This document shows, piece by piece, positions 1 to 9,264 of a DNA stretch of 64,000 bases (positions are counted from its first letter, which is position 1; the number at the start of each line of letters is the position of its first letter). The translations under genes and the position numbers were made by a program. The notes below the pieces were generated by a model, which did not search any database, was not told where the DNA came from, and was given only the letters and a program-made list of their open reading frames with translations. The DNA is from Lachnospiraceae bacterium YSD2013. GTDB lineage: Bacteria; Bacillota; Clostridia; Lachnospirales; Lachnospiraceae. The stretch covers positions 114,257 to 178,256 of the forward strand of contig FMTX01000012.1 in assembly GCA_900100895.1 (NCBI GenBank), in the 5' to 3' direction.

Positions 1-1988
1 TCCGAATAGTTGTGAAGCGCGGGGTTCACAAGACTGTAGGAGTTGGCGCCTTCAAGGTAAGCAATTGACCAAAGATTGTTTTTGTGAAGCTCGTAAATCT
101 TAAGCTCAATTGCGTCTCTTTCGGAGTTATCCGCGGTATCAATCCACTGTTCGTAATACTCCACAAGCTTAGCCATATCGCCAGTAGGAGCGACACCCTT
201 GGTGTGGTCGGTATAGTAAGTACCGTAGTCGCCGTACCACTCGGCTGCCTGTGCACAAGGTACGAAAGAAGCTGCTCTTTCTTTTAACGACAAACCGCCG
301 ACTGACATGTGAGGACACATAACCGCTACCCAGTCATTGTCATCAATCATCTGGTCGTAAGTGGTTGCATCATAGCTTGTAAGAGTAGTCTTAATGTGAA
401 CGGATTCATAATATCTCTTTACAATGCTGTAGAAATAATCGCCGCTTCCGTCAATTGTTATAAAGTCAAGAGTAAAGTCGGAACCGTCGGCAAAATCATA
501 ATATCCGTCGGCGCCCAGCTTCAGGCCGCAGCCTTCAAGAAGCTTCTGCGATGCCGCTACATCATAGTCAGTCCACTTACGGGACCATTCTTCGTCGTAA
601 CCGAAGTTACCGGCCGTAGGAGCGCACTGTCCGGGGCTTAAGAAGCCTTCCGAAGTACGAAGCGATACTTCCTGACGGTCTACACAAAGCGACATTGCCT
701 GGCGGAAATCGCTGTTGGCGAAGAGTTCGGCATATTTCTTGTTTGCATTCGTATAGTTAAATGTTATCTGATAAGAGCCCCAGTTGGAACCGAGGATAGT
801 CTTAAGTGTTACGGCATCGCCATATTCCGCAAGGAGTGATGAAACCTGCTCCATTCCGATATCGATTCGGTCGAGGTCGCCCTTTATGAGTGCCGCAGTC
901 TGATCTTCGATGTTAGCCTTCATGTTGATGCTGTCAAAATAAGGCAGCTGATTTCCTTCGGCATCCACCTTCCAGTAGTAAGGGTTTCTTTCAAGAATAC
1001 ATACCTCTGAATCCTTGGAGTTATGTCCTTCTTCAGTCGAAAGAACAAACGAATTTACGGTCGGAAGGCCGGATACATTCCAGAAATAGTAGCAAATATT
1101 CTTACCAAGATCCTTGACCGATTCGTATACAAAGCCCTTTTCCGCCGCATTGGCAAGCGCCTGATCGTCGGAAAGACCGGTGTTTTCCCAGTATTCGTTC
1201 TCTACGTAAATCGATGCGGGAATAATGTCCTTTAAGATGTGGGAAGGAGCCCAGCACCACTTAAAATCACCGCTTTCGATAAAAGCACCCGGCTTCTTGG
1301 GATTTTCAAACGTCCAGGTAACGGTGTAATCGTCCAACTTCTTAAGTACTGCAAATTCGCCGGTCTTAACATCTTTAAGAGCATCCCAGCTGGCCTTGGT
1401 ATCAAAGTTATTGATATGAGCCATGTAGTACCAGAATGTAACGTCATCCGCGTTAAAATCATCGCCGTCCGACCACTTCATGCCTTCTCTTAAGTGGAAG
1501 GTCCAAACGGTATAATCGCTGTTATATTCATAGCTCTTAATTACGTTGGGGTAGTAAGTACCGTCGTTGTTGTAACGGATGATACTTTCAAGCACAGGTC
1601 TTGCGATTCCCCAGGAACCGCCGCCTCCGCCCATATTGCAGCTTCCGCCGTATTCGCCTATTTCAAGGCCGTTTCCGAGAGCATCCGCCGTAGCCACGAA
1701 AACGCTGTCTCTTTTTGGAATTCTGTTTTCAACAGAGGGAAGTGTTCCTGCTTTTACCAAAGCCGAAAGCATAGGTGCCTCTGCAAAAGAAAGCGTACTC
1801 ACATCCACCGATTTGGGTGCAACGGTAGCAGTAGCAGCACTCGTACTTGCAGCTGTCGTCTGAGTGGTGGTTGTTACGTCAAATGTCTGAGTTCTCTGGT
1901 TTACTTTTATATTCTTGCTATTGCCACAGCCCGATACAGATAAAACCATAACCACTGCAAGGGACAGCGCCATTAGTTTTTTCTTCAT
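1..1988 (-). CDS. Oligopeptide ABC transporter substrate-binding lipoprotein, C-terminus cut by window edge
   Basis: The minus strand reads open from an ATG at 1988 to base 1, giving about 662 codons without a stop, so the C-terminus is missing. The N-terminus (MKKKLMALSLAVVMVLSVSGC) is a lipoprotein signal with Cys21 as the lipidated residue, followed by a Thr/Ala-rich linker to about residue 60. The rest reads as a solute-binding protein family 5 (OppA/DppA-like) lobe, with motifs such as WTFHLREGMKWSDG, typical of that family, near residues 155-170. Proteins of this family bind oligopeptides outside the cell and deliver them to an ABC permease. The start is 31 bases after the stop of the chemoreceptor at 2020-4092 and has an AAGGAGG site, so the two are probably cotranscribed. 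The permease genes, if any, lie left of the window. The peptide substrate is inferred from family only. Confidence 0.88.
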   Translation of the reverse strand, partial: MKKKLMALSLAVVMVLSVSGCGNSKNIKVNQRTQTFDVTTTTQTTAASTSAATATVAPKSVDVSTLSFAEAPMLSALVKAGTLPSVENRIPKRDSVFVATADALGNGLEIGEYGGSCNMGGGGGSWGIARPVLESIIRYNNDGTYYPNVIKSYEYNSDYTVWTFHLREGMKWSDGDDFNADDVTFWYYMAHINNFDTKASWDALKDVKTGEFAVLKKLDDYTVTWTFENPKKPGAFIESGDFKWCWAPSHILKDIIPASIYVENEYWENTGLSDDQALANAAEKGFVYESVKDLGKNICYYFWNVSGLPTVNSFVLSTEEGHNSKDSEVCILERNPYYWKVDAEGNQLPYFDSINMKANIEDQTAALIKGDLDRIDIGMEQVSSLLAEYGDAVTLKTILGSNWGSYQITFNYTNANKKYAELFANSDFRQAMSLCVDRQEVSLRTSEGFLSPGQCAPTAGNFGYDEEWSRKWTDYDVAASQKLLEGCGLKLGADGYYDFADGSDFTLDFITIDGSGDYFYSIVKRYYESVHIKTTLTSYDATTYDQMIDDNDWVAVMCPHMSVGGLSLKERAASFVPCAQAAEWYGDYGTYYTDHTKGVAPTGDMAKLVEYYEQWIDTADNSERDAIELKIYELHKNNLWSIAYLEGANSYSLVNPALHNYS

Positions 1989-2019
1989 GTGCTTAATCCT
2001 CCTTGTTCTTTTCGTCGAA

Positions 2020-4092
2020 TTATAACTTGAAGCCCTTAAGCTCTGTAGTAAGGGAATCAGCCGCGCCTCGTAAGTTGTTAATGACATCATTAAGATCCTT
2101 GGCTGCATTCTGTGAGGTAAGAGCAGTATTCTCAACCTCGGCAGAAGATGCGGCTGCTTCTTCCGAAACTGCGGAAATGCCTTCGACGGCTGAAAGCGTA
2201 TTGACTTTTGCTTTTTCCATTTCCGCAACCTGAAGGCCGATATCTTTAAGGTGACTGGCAATAGTCTTGACGTTTTCGCTGATAACGTTAAATTCACTAA
2301 GCGTAGTGGATACTGCGTCTTCCTGCTGCGTAACGATTTCTTCGGCGTGCTTGGCAGCAGTGGCAGTCTTTTCGGTCTTGGAGGTAATCGAAGCGATGAT
2401 GGTTCCGATTTCACCCGCCGATACAGCACTTTGCTCGGCAAGCTTTCTGATTTCTTCCGCAACTACCGCGAATCCGCGACCTGCCTCGCCGGCACGTGCG
2501 GCTTCGATTGAAGCATTGAGCGAAAGAAGATTGGTCTGGCTTGCAATATCATTGATGGTGGCAACGATGTTTTCAATAGAGGATGTCTCGCGGGCAAGTG
2601 CCTCGATATCAACGATTACACTCTTTGTAACATCGCTGGTTTCATTAGCCTTAACTTTAAGATTTTCAACAGCACTGATACCGCTCTTAACCGAAGCGTC
2701 GGCGTCGGCTGCCATATCGTCGATGACTTTGACGTTTTCTCTTACAACTTCAATCTTTTCGGTAAGCTGATCGGCAGCTGCAAGACAGGAACCTGCATCC
2801 TGAGCCTGAGTGTCGAGACCGAGTCTGATTTCGTTAACCGATGAAGTAATATTTGCGGAAGCATCTACCAAAGCATCCGATGCACCGCCGATATCATCCG
2901 AGGATGTTTTAAGCGAGTCGGCGGTTGACGATACCTTTAGTAACAGACGCTTCGTGTTTTCAATCATCTTATTGGCAGAAGCGGAAAGTGCACCGAATTC
3001 GTCTTTACGCTTGGTATTGATGGAAACGGTAAGGTCGCCCTTGGCTGCCTGCTCAAAGCCGTTCGAAATGCCCTTAACGGCGCGACCCATACTGGTTGAT
3101 ACGAAAACACCTACGAGTGAGGATACAACTGCCGCAATAATAACCACGATAATTGAGGTGGTTCTTATGGTGTTAACGCTGGCACTGATTACGCTTTCGG
3201 GTATACGACCGCAGATAACCGCGCCCGATTCACCGATTTTTGCGTAAGCGTACAGGTATACTTTTCCGTCTGAGGCATCCTGCATCCATTCGTAACCGGA
3301 AGACTGTGACGATGCCTTTAAATCATCATAGAATGTCGTGTAAGAGAAGATTGTCTGATTGACTTCGCTCTTACCGTCTCTGGTAGTCTCAACACCGTCG
3401 GGAGTAATGAAGGCAAAAGAACTTCCGCTTCCAAGATCGATACTTCCCAAAGCATCAAGGGAAATATCGAGCTTAACATTCATGGTGATATATCCGAGTT
3501 TTTCGTTAAGTGAGTTATAGAACGGCTTAACGTAAACAGCACAGTAAGGCCGGGTTTCAATGCCCTTTGAGGCTTCATAAGAATCGATAAAGGTTCTTAC
3601 ACCCATCCATGTGCCGGTATCGCCGCCGCTCATGAGACTGTAGTCGCTTGTTTTTTCAAATTCGGCAGCGGTAGATGAGCCGATATAATCGGCCATAAGA
3701 TAGTTACCGTTTGCTACCGAGAAAGAAGTCTGCTTGAAGGCGAGGATTGATAAGTCCTCAACGATACGGTCCGACTCTGCAAGGTTCTTGGCGCTTTTGT
3801 AGATACTGGAGAGCGCACTTCTTAACTCGTCGCTGTCACTGTAAGCACCTCCGTAGAGGTTCTTAAGCTCCGAAAGACTTGCAAGCTGATCGGTCTTGCT
3901 TTCTACAATAGAGAAAGTAAGCTCGTAATACTTGGCCACCTGCTCGAGGGCAGTGATGGCATTGCTTTGATACGTTTCCTGTGTTCCCTGAGATGCAATG
4001 GAATAGGCGGTTACGCCTACTATTACAATGAAGATTACGGGAATCAGAAAGAATGCTGTCAGTTTGATTCTGAGACTGTTTATCTTTCTCAT
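2020..4092 (-). CDS. Methyl-accepting chemotaxis protein with double-Cache sensor
   Basis: 690 residues with the classic transmembrane chemoreceptor plan: TM1 at about residues 13-33, an extracellular domain to about 303 that reads as a dCache sensor, TM2 at about 304-324, HAMP to about 378, then a long coiled-coil signalling domain. The conserved hairpin tip ([20 protein letters not shown]) lies near residues 520-545. The protein would signal through CheA/CheW to the flagellar motor. The start ATG at 4092 has an AAGGAGGAG site about 10 bases upstream. An oligopeptide-binding lipoprotein gene follows 31 bases downstream, so sensing through a binding protein is possible, but the dCache domain could also bind small ligands directly. 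The ligand is unknown. Confidence 0.93.
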   Translation of the reverse strand: MRKINSLRIKLTAFFLIPVIFIVIVGVTAYSIASQGTQETYQSNAITALEQVAKYYELTFSIVESKTDQLASLSELKNLYGGAYSDSDELRSALSSIYKSAKNLAESDRIVEDLSILAFKQTSFSVANGNYLMADYIGSSTAAEFEKTSDYSLMSGGDTGTWMGVRTFIDSYEASKGIETRPYCAVYVKPFYNSLNEKLGYITMNVKLDISLDALGSIDLGSGSSFAFITPDGVETTRDGKSEVNQTIFSYTTFYDDLKASSQSSGYEWMQDASDGKVYLYAYAKIGESGAVICGRIPESVISASVNTIRTTSIIVVIIAAVVSSLVGVFVSTSMGRAVKGISNGFEQAAKGDLTVSINTKRKDEFGALSASANKMIENTKRLLLKVSSTADSLKTSSDDIGGASDALVDASANITSSVNEIRLGLDTQAQDAGSCLAAADQLTEKIEVVRENVKVIDDMAADADASVKSGISAVENLKVKANETSDVTKSVIVDIEALARETSSIENIVATINDIASQTNLLSLNASIEAARAGEAGRGFAVVAEEIRKLAEQSAVSAGEIGTIIASITSKTEKTATAAKHAEEIVTQQEDAVSTTLSEFNVISENVKTIASHLKDIGLQVAEMEKAKVNTLSAVEGISAVSEEAAASSAEVENTALTSQNAAKDLNDVINNLRGAADSLTTELKGFKL

Positions 4093-4205
4093 AGAGTATT
4101 ACTCCTCCTTTTATGTAAGGGTACGAAGACTCTTTTTTTGAAAAATTAAATAACTCTAGTTATATATTATAGGGAACTCGCTATAACACGTGATTAACGT
4201 GTTTA

Positions 4206-4234
4206 TTGGCAATTTTGGTGTCTTGAAGTATAAT
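4206..4234 (+). promoter_or_regulatory. SigA promoter for the esterase operon
   Basis: TTGGCA at 4206-4211 and TATAAT at 4229-4234 are separated by 17 bases, an almost perfect SigA promoter. It lies 52 bases before the esterase start at 4287. Confidence 0.75.
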
Positions 4235-4286
4235 CATCTATGTGGTCTTAAGATATGACCATACAGAACGGTAACGGGGAGCTGTA

Positions 4287-5186
4287 ATGAACAATTCGTT
4301 GACAAAAGCCTTGAAGGCTGTGAATTTCATGTCGGGTAAGACCACCACTGATGCTGAGCTTAAGAGACACCGTAAGCTTGCTGAGTGGGCGGGGCATCTG
4401 GCTACGCCTAAGGGCGATGTTGAGCGGCGTAAGTTTAAGATAGGTAAGATGCGTTGCGAGGAAATCATACCTTTTTTTGCGCACAATCCGAGCTATGTTA
4501 TTATTTATTGTCATGGTGGCGGATATGTGAGCGGAGGTCTCGATTACGCGGGTAACCTTGCGGTGAAGCTGGCTCTTGCTACGGGCTTTACGACATATTC
4601 TTTTGCATACAGGCTGGCTCCGGAACATCCTTATCCGGCGGCGGGCGAGGATGCGGATGCTATGTGGCAGTATATTACCGAAAATGTTGCGGAAGCTGAT
4701 CATGTGCTTCTTGCGGGAGATTCGGCGGGCGCCAATATGGCACTGTGCCTTACGCAGAGGCTTGTAGCGGCGGGGAAGGCTGTGCCGAGAGAGCTTCTTT
4801 TGTTCAGCCCATGGACCGATATGACGGGAACAGCCGACAGTTATGAAGCCAATAAGGATATAGACCCGATTCTTAACAAAGAGTATGTAATGGATTCGGC
4901 TCGTGCGTATATAGGCGAGGGAGACCCGAAAGACCCCGTATTCAGTCCGCTTTTCGGAAGTTTTAAAGGCTTTCCGCACGTATACATTATGGCGGGACGA
5001 AACGGTATACTGTTAGACGACAGTATCAGGCTTAAGGAGAAGATTGATGAAGAGGGCGGAGTCGCTCTCATTGATATAGAGGAGAAAGGATGGCATGTAT
5101 ATCAGCAGATGCCTATTGCAATGGCCCGTGAGGCCATGAAGCGTCTTGCCGCACATGTTTCAGACGAGATATATGGAAAGCACTAA
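4287..5186 (+). CDS. Alpha/beta hydrolase, hormone-sensitive-lipase-type esterase
   Basis: 299 residues. The HGGGY oxyanion-hole motif at about residue 76 and the nucleophile elbow GDSAG with Ser146 place it in the HSL family of carboxylesterases. A catalytic His fits GWHVYQQM near residue 270. The third member is less clear: the usual acidic residue position reads GRNGILLDD, with Asn where Asp or Glu is common, so the nearby Asp pair may take over or activity may be altered. There is no signal peptide, so it is cytoplasmic. It is the first gene of a three-gene operon and overlaps the next gene by 14 bases. GGGGAG precedes the ATG. The substrate is unknown; short-chain acyl esters are usual for the family. 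Confidence 0.87.
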   Translation: MNNSLTKALKAVNFMSGKTTTDAELKRHRKLAEWAGHLATPKGDVERRKFKIGKMRCEEIIPFFAHNPSYVIIYCHGGGYVSGGLDYAGNLAVKLALATGFTTYSFAYRLAPEHPYPAAGEDADAMWQYITENVAEADHVLLAGDSAGANMALCLTQRLVAAGKAVPRELLLFSPWTDMTGTADSYEANKDIDPILNKEYVMDSARAYIGEGDPKDPVFSPLFGSFKGFPHVYIMAGRNGILLDDSIRLKEKIDEEGGVALIDIEEKGWHVYQQMPIAMAREAMKRLAAHVSDEIYGKH

Positions 5187-6423
5187 CTGGTACAAAATCG
5201 ATAACGTGGCCAAGGTATTTCTTGCCACGGTTGATAAAAGAGACACAAGAGCGATGCGTGTAACCTGCACGCTTAAGGAGGAGGTCGACCCTGAACTTCT
5301 TAAGCAGGCGGTTCTTTCCGCAATCGAAGATCGCCCGCAGATGCAGGTGAGGATTCGTCGCGGCCTTTTCTGGCACTATATGGAGGATACGAGTATTCTG
5401 CCTACGGTGAGAGAAGAGGATGACAGGATTTGTCCCCTTCTTTATACTCCGTCGAAGACTATGCTTCACTATCAGGTGACGTACTTCGGTCGTAGAATCA
5501 ATCTGGACATTTTCCATGTGCTCACCGACGGAACGGGTGCGATGGAGTTTCTTAACATCATCGTGCTTGATTATTTAAGACTTAAGTATCCCGGCAAGTT
5601 CACGGATGTGACCATTCATTCGGGCGCGTCGGACGGAGAGCTTAATCAGGACAGCTACAGGCAGTTTTTCGGAAGCAAGAATTTATCGGGAAGCTCCGAC
5701 AATAAGGTGGCATATCATCCCGGCGGAATTAAGCTTCCGTACAATCAGCTGCAGTTTTTTGAAATAATGTTTCCGACCTCTCAGGTGCTTCCGAGGGCCA
5801 AGGAGATAAAGGTTTCTTTGACCAGTTACCTGGGAGCGCTTTGGATGCTTGCGATTCGTGACGAGATGCCTCCGCGCCGGAGAAATATGCCGGTGACAAT
5901 CTCGCTTCCCGTGAACCTTCGCAACTACTACCCCTCGAAGACCGCGAGAAATTTCTTTAACAGCGTGACGGTAACGCATGTCTTTGACAGCGATATTACG
6001 CTTGAGGAACTTGCGGCTGAATTCGATGCTGAGTTTAAGAGTAAGCTTACTGAAGAGAACGTTAAGAAGCAGATGGACAACTTCGAGACCATGGAGTATG
6101 TGGCTCCTGTTAGAGTGGTTCCGCTTATTATCAAGCAACGCGTGGTAAGATTCTTTGCCAAGAAAGCGGCCAAGAAAGTGTCGATGACCTTCTCCAACAT
6201 GGGTGTGCAGAGGCCTCCGGCTGAGGTTGGAGAAATGATTGATAATTACAGCGGCTTTTGCAGTACCAACACAGTATTTTCGACTATGTTCAGCTACGGC
6301 GACAAGCTTACTTTGGGCGTTTCCTACGCTTATATCAATACCGGTGTAGTAAAGAATTTTGTTAGGTACTTATCCGAGTCGGGAGTTGACATTACGGTAA
6401 GCGCAACGGAGGTGATCAAATGA
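5173..6423 (+). CDS. Condensation-domain-like acyltransferase (alcohol acetyltransferase-like)
   Basis: 416 residues from the ATG at 5173; an in-frame ATG at 5146 would overlap the esterase by 41 bases and is less likely. The active-site motif HxxxDG is present as HVLTDG at residues 115-120, typical of the BAHD, condensation and wax-ester-synthase superfamily that transfers acyl groups to an alcohol or amine. A DF.G-like second motif is not obvious. It is cytoplasmic, with no membrane segment. It sits between an esterase and a zinc-ribbon membrane protein and overlaps both, so the three products probably work on the same ester or lipid. The real acyl donor and acceptor cannot be read from the sequence. 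Confidence 0.75.
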   Translation: MESTNWYKIDNVAKVFLATVDKRDTRAMRVTCTLKEEVDPELLKQAVLSAIEDRPQMQVRIRRGLFWHYMEDTSILPTVREEDDRICPLLYTPSKTMLHYQVTYFGRRINLDIFHVLTDGTGAMEFLNIIVLDYLRLKYPGKFTDVTIHSGASDGELNQDSYRQFFGSKNLSGSSDNKVAYHPGGIKLPYNQLQFFEIMFPTSQVLPRAKEIKVSLTSYLGALWMLAIRDEMPPRRRNMPVTISLPVNLRNYYPSKTARNFFNSVTVTHVFDSDITLEELAAEFDAEFKSKLTEENVKKQMDNFETMEYVAPVRVVPLIIKQRVVRFFAKKAAKKVSMTFSNMGVQRPPAEVGEMIDNYSGFCSTNTVFSTMFSYGDKLTLGVSYAYINTGVVKNFVRYLSESGVDITVSATEVIK

Positions 6424-7088
6424 GACGATGCCCTTATTGTAAAGTTGAAATCACGGGCGACCTCTATAAATGCCCCTTATGCCAGAGCAAGTTAATGGGA
6501 ACCGTGGAAGAGCCTTATTTTCCCAAGTTGGAGGCCCAGAAGAAGCGGTCGATAATATACAAGCTTCAGTTATTCTTTGTGTGGGTGGTGCTGATTGTCG
6601 GAATCGGCCTTGACTTCATGGTAGGTTTAAGACTTCCGTCATATCCGACGCTTCATTGGAGCGTGCTTCTTGCTATGTGGCTTGTGACCTTCGAATTTGG
6701 TATTATGCGCCAGTTTAAACCGGGCACCGGTTCCGCCGGCAAGGTAACCACGCTTACGCTTTTTACCATTGCTTTATGGTGCGTTACCGCCTACTACTTC
6801 GGATTCATGCAGGTTACGCTTGATATAGCGGTTCCAAGCGCCCTGGCAGCAGTCATCATAACCAATTTCATACTTGTTATGATAGACAAAAACGGAAACA
6901 CTATGTCGTACCTTCTTTCGGCACTGTTCCTTGGAGTGGTACCGAGCGTAATTCAGTTCTTTGTAAGAGATTCCATGCCGCTTGCATGGGCTATCTGCAC
7001 CATGATCGGTGTTGTGCTGTTTGCGGGAGCGCTTATATTCAAGGGAAAGGCCGTAATTGCGGAGTTTCAGAAGCGATTCCACGTATAG
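6420..7088 (+). CDS. Zinc-ribbon six-TM membrane protein (DUF6320-like)
   Basis: 222 residues. The N-terminus carries a C4 zinc ribbon with Cys4, Cys7, Cys18 and Cys21, followed by a short basic linker and about six hydrophobic segments from residue 40 to 215. The ATG overlaps the stop of the acyltransferase as ATGA, which implies translational coupling. Such zinc-ribbon membrane proteins next to condensation-like acyltransferases and esterases are familiar in Lachnospiraceae, but no function is established. The family name is from memory and less certain than the architecture. A clear terminator follows at 7117-7147. Confidence 0.75.
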   Translation: MRRCPYCKVEITGDLYKCPLCQSKLMGTVEEPYFPKLEAQKKRSIIYKLQLFFVWVVLIVGIGLDFMVGLRLPSYPTLHWSVLLAMWLVTFEFGIMRQFKPGTGSAGKVTTLTLFTIALWCVTAYYFGFMQVTLDIAVPSALAAVIITNFILVMIDKNGNTMSYLLSALFLGVVPSVIQFFVRDSMPLAWAICTMIGVVLFAGALIFKGKAVIAEFQKRFHV

Positions 7089-7116
7089 AAACTAAATTAA
7101 ATAAAGAGATAAAAAG

Positions 7117-7147
7117 GCCGAAGAGACGTAATTTTCTTCGGCTTTTT
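7117..7147 (+). terminator. Intrinsic terminator of the esterase operon
   Basis: GCCGAAGA at 7117-7124 pairs with TCTTCGGC at 7135-7142 and is followed by five T residues. Confidence 0.85.
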
Positions 7148-7210
7148 GGTTCATAAGAAAATTATAACCTGTAAATTACGGATTTAGCAGTATAATGCGC
7201 ACTATAGGTC

Positions 7211-7219
7211 TGCTATAAT
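7211..7219 (+). promoter_or_regulatory. Extended -10 promoter
   Basis: TGCTATAAT, an extended -10 element, lies 26 bases before the start of the small membrane protein gene at 7245. No good -35 hexamer is visible. Confidence 0.5.
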
Positions 7220-7244
7220 CAAGACATAAGAGAGGAGGTCATTT

Positions 7245-7577
7245 ATGGGTAGTGTAATTATTTGGTTGGTTATAATGGTTCCGGTGAGCGTATGCTTTAC
7301 AGCACTCGGGGTGTATGCATGGAAGCGTGTAAAGCCCATGTGGTTTTGGTCGGGCAGCACTGTCGGGGAAGAAGAAATATCAAATGTTCCGGCATACAAC
7401 AGAGCCAACGGAATCATGTGGATTGTATTTTCTTTATTATTCTGGGCATGCACGATTTTAGGATTTGTTAGTATGAAGATTGCAGGGCTAATAATGCTTA
7501 TAGGATGCGTTTTATGCGTACCCGTGCTTCCGATTGTATACGGAAAGATTTATAGAAAGTACAGGAGAGAAGAGTAA
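7245..7577 (+). CDS. Small membrane protein of unknown function
   Basis: 110 residues with an AGGAGG site six bases before the ATG. An N-terminal TM segment (about residues 5-25), a conserved-looking soluble stretch (WFWSG, then PAYNRANGIMW at about residues 48-58), and two further TM segments are visible. The tail is basic. I recognise the pattern as a family of short hypothetical membrane proteins common in Lachnospiraceae, without a known role. It ends three bases before the next gene, so it is probably cotranscribed with the zinc-ribbon protein. Confidence 0.7.
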   Translation: MGSVIIWLVIMVPVSVCFTALGVYAWKRVKPMWFWSGSTVGEEEISNVPAYNRANGIMWIVFSLLFWACTILGFVSMKIAGLIMLIGCVLCVPVLPIVYGKIYRKYRREE

Positions 7578-7580
7578 ACT

Positions 7581-8846
7581 ATGTCCGATAACAGAGAGAA
7601 AATAATCAACGACTTTCGTGAAGAAATAAAGCATGCCTACGAGCCGGGCGCCAAGGTCATGTCGGCGGATAGGGAGCTTAGATTCTGCTTCGAACTTCAG
7701 AGAGACAGACTCAGTAAAAAGAAACTCACCTGCACGGAGGAAATGGTTCGACGCGGCGTATTTGAAAGCCCCCGTAATAACATTCGTTCGTGGAATGACG
7801 GCCATTACCGGACTACATGGGCCGTTGATAATATAGAGCATACAAAGACGTACTCACGAGACGGTATGCGCATGTACAAGAAGAGCGGAAAACAGTTAAT
7901 CTACGAGACTGTTGTGGATGTGCATGACGGTGAGGATGTAAGTAACGATAATTACTGCTGTCCCAATTGCGGAGCGGTATCGACTATCGCGGCATTGCAG
8001 GAAGGATGCCCTCATTGCGGTACTTCGTTTAAGATGACGGAACTTTATCCTAAGGTTTCCAATTTCTTTTACGTGCGCGATATAGCAGGAAACGGCAAGG
8101 AGTTGTGGCATACTGTGCTGAAGCATGGGCTGTGCTTGTTGCCTGTAACTTTCGGACTATTTCTGTGGACAGGTTATTCAGAGAATGGAATAGCTCCGAT
8201 AGAGTATATTCAGAACCCGGGCAAACTGATATGGTTGCTCGTGTGTATGGTGATTATGACACCTATCGTAGGATACATGGGTTTCTTTTTACACATGTTC
8301 GGTATGGCGCTTAAAGCGATGATAATGGACTTGCCGCTCATATTCTCAATCATTACTTCGCGCAGTTCTTTTGCCTACAGAATGTCGCAGATTTGTCCTG
8401 AGTACACCTTCGAGCGGTTCTCGGCCAGAATGATGTCGCTGTTAAAGATAGTAGCGTACTCAGACCGCGACGATGAGCTTCCTTTCTACAAAGGAAAAGA
8501 CTTGGGAAGTCTGTTTGATGACGTTACAGATATAACTTTCCGCGGAATGGCTACCTGTAAGCAGGTACGAGTACGAGATAACATGGTCTATGTCACCGCA
8601 GACCTTTACGTAGAGACTGAGCGCGACTGCGGCACTAAGATTAAGGCTAAGAGAGAGACCTACCGTGTTACCGCCGGAAGAAGGCTCGACGTTCCTTTTA
8701 CCACCAACTTCTCAATTACGGAAATCGAGTGTAAGTCCTGCGGCGGAAGCTTTAATGCCTACAAGACTAATAAGTGCCCGTACTGCGGCACCGAATACAG
8801 ACCCGAGTACGAGGATTGGGCTTTGTATGACATTAAGAAGAGATAA
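7581..8846 (+). CDS. Membrane protein with two zinc ribbons and a Tim44-like region
   Basis: 421 residues. The N-terminal 125 residues are soluble, followed by a first C4 zinc ribbon (CPNC...CPHC at about 131-152), two TM segments at about 185-210 and 220-250, a soluble region at about 270-380 that resembles a Tim44-like fold, and a second C4 ribbon (CKSC...CPYC at about 385-405). This is a plan seen in uncharacterised Firmicute proteins that may hold protein partners at the membrane. It shares a transcript with the short membrane proteins on either side. The Tim44 likeness is a weak visual match and would need a profile search. Confidence 0.68.
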   Translation: MSDNREKIINDFREEIKHAYEPGAKVMSADRELRFCFELQRDRLSKKKLTCTEEMVRRGVFESPRNNIRSWNDGHYRTTWAVDNIEHTKTYSRDGMRMYKKSGKQLIYETVVDVHDGEDVSNDNYCCPNCGAVSTIAALQEGCPHCGTSFKMTELYPKVSNFFYVRDIAGNGKELWHTVLKHGLCLLPVTFGLFLWTGYSENGIAPIEYIQNPGKLIWLLVCMVIMTPIVGYMGFFLHMFGMALKAMIMDLPLIFSIITSRSSFAYRMSQICPEYTFERFSARMMSLLKIVAYSDRDDELPFYKGKDLGSLFDDVTDITFRGMATCKQVRVRDNMVYVTADLYVETERDCGTKIKAKRETYRVTAGRRLDVPFTTNFSITEIECKSCGGSFNAYKTNKCPYCGTEYRPEYEDWALYDIKKR

Positions 8847-8861
8847 TAGGAGGATACGTAA

Positions 8862-9131
8862 ATGGAGTTGGTAATCATCTGTTTATGTCCGTTGATGTGT
8901 TTACTGTTGCTTTTCTTGGTTAAGAAGAAATCTATTTTCTCACTTATAACCGTTCTTGCAACACTGGCGATAATCGCGATAGAAGTTGCATCGGCACTCA
9001 CATCATCAGACTTTCACGTAGCGGCATTTGCCTTCCAGCTATTCATCCCGGCGCAGTTAATCACACTTGCGCTCACGCTGATAATCGGTAATGTGGCAAT
9101 AATGCTCAGAATCAGGAAAATGAAAAATTAA
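8862..9131 (+). CDS. Small two- to three-TM membrane protein, unknown
   Basis: 89 residues, almost entirely hydrophobic, with three likely TM segments at about 2-20, 24-42 and 50-80 and a basic tail (RIRKMKN). It follows the zinc-ribbon protein by 15 bases and has an AGGAGG site. No family recognised. It is probably the last gene of the 7245-9131 operon. Confidence 0.6.
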   Translation: MELVIICLCPLMCLLLLFLVKKKSIFSLITVLATLAIIAIEVASALTSSDFHVAAFAFQLFIPAQLITLALTLIIGNVAIMLRIRKMKN

Positions 9132-9183
9132 GAATGAAATAAGAAACCTTCGGCTCCGACCCCTTATATACGAAGAATCACTA

Positions 9184-9192
9184 TGGTATAAT
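9184..9192 (+). promoter_or_regulatory. Extended -10 promoter for the GH25 lysozyme gene
   Basis: TGGTATAAT lies 72 bases before the lysozyme start. The -35 region is poor, which is tolerated with an extended -10. Confidence 0.55.
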
Positions 9193-9264
9193 AGCAAGAG
9201 TGTGATATCGAATGCGAGAGGTTATTCTGATTGACAGGGAGTGACCGAGGGGAGAAGTTTTTTA

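Noticed and set aside
1494..1943. Plus-strand open frame of 149 codons with Cys/Ser-rich product
   Set aside because: It is antisense to the linker and N-terminal domain of the binding lipoprotein and shows low-complexity shadow composition.
4248..4979. Long minus-strand open frame (243 codons) opposite the esterase gene
   Set aside because: It lies fully within a gene with clear HGGGY and GDSAG motifs, is rich in Arg, His and Ser as antisense frames are, and has no ribosome site.
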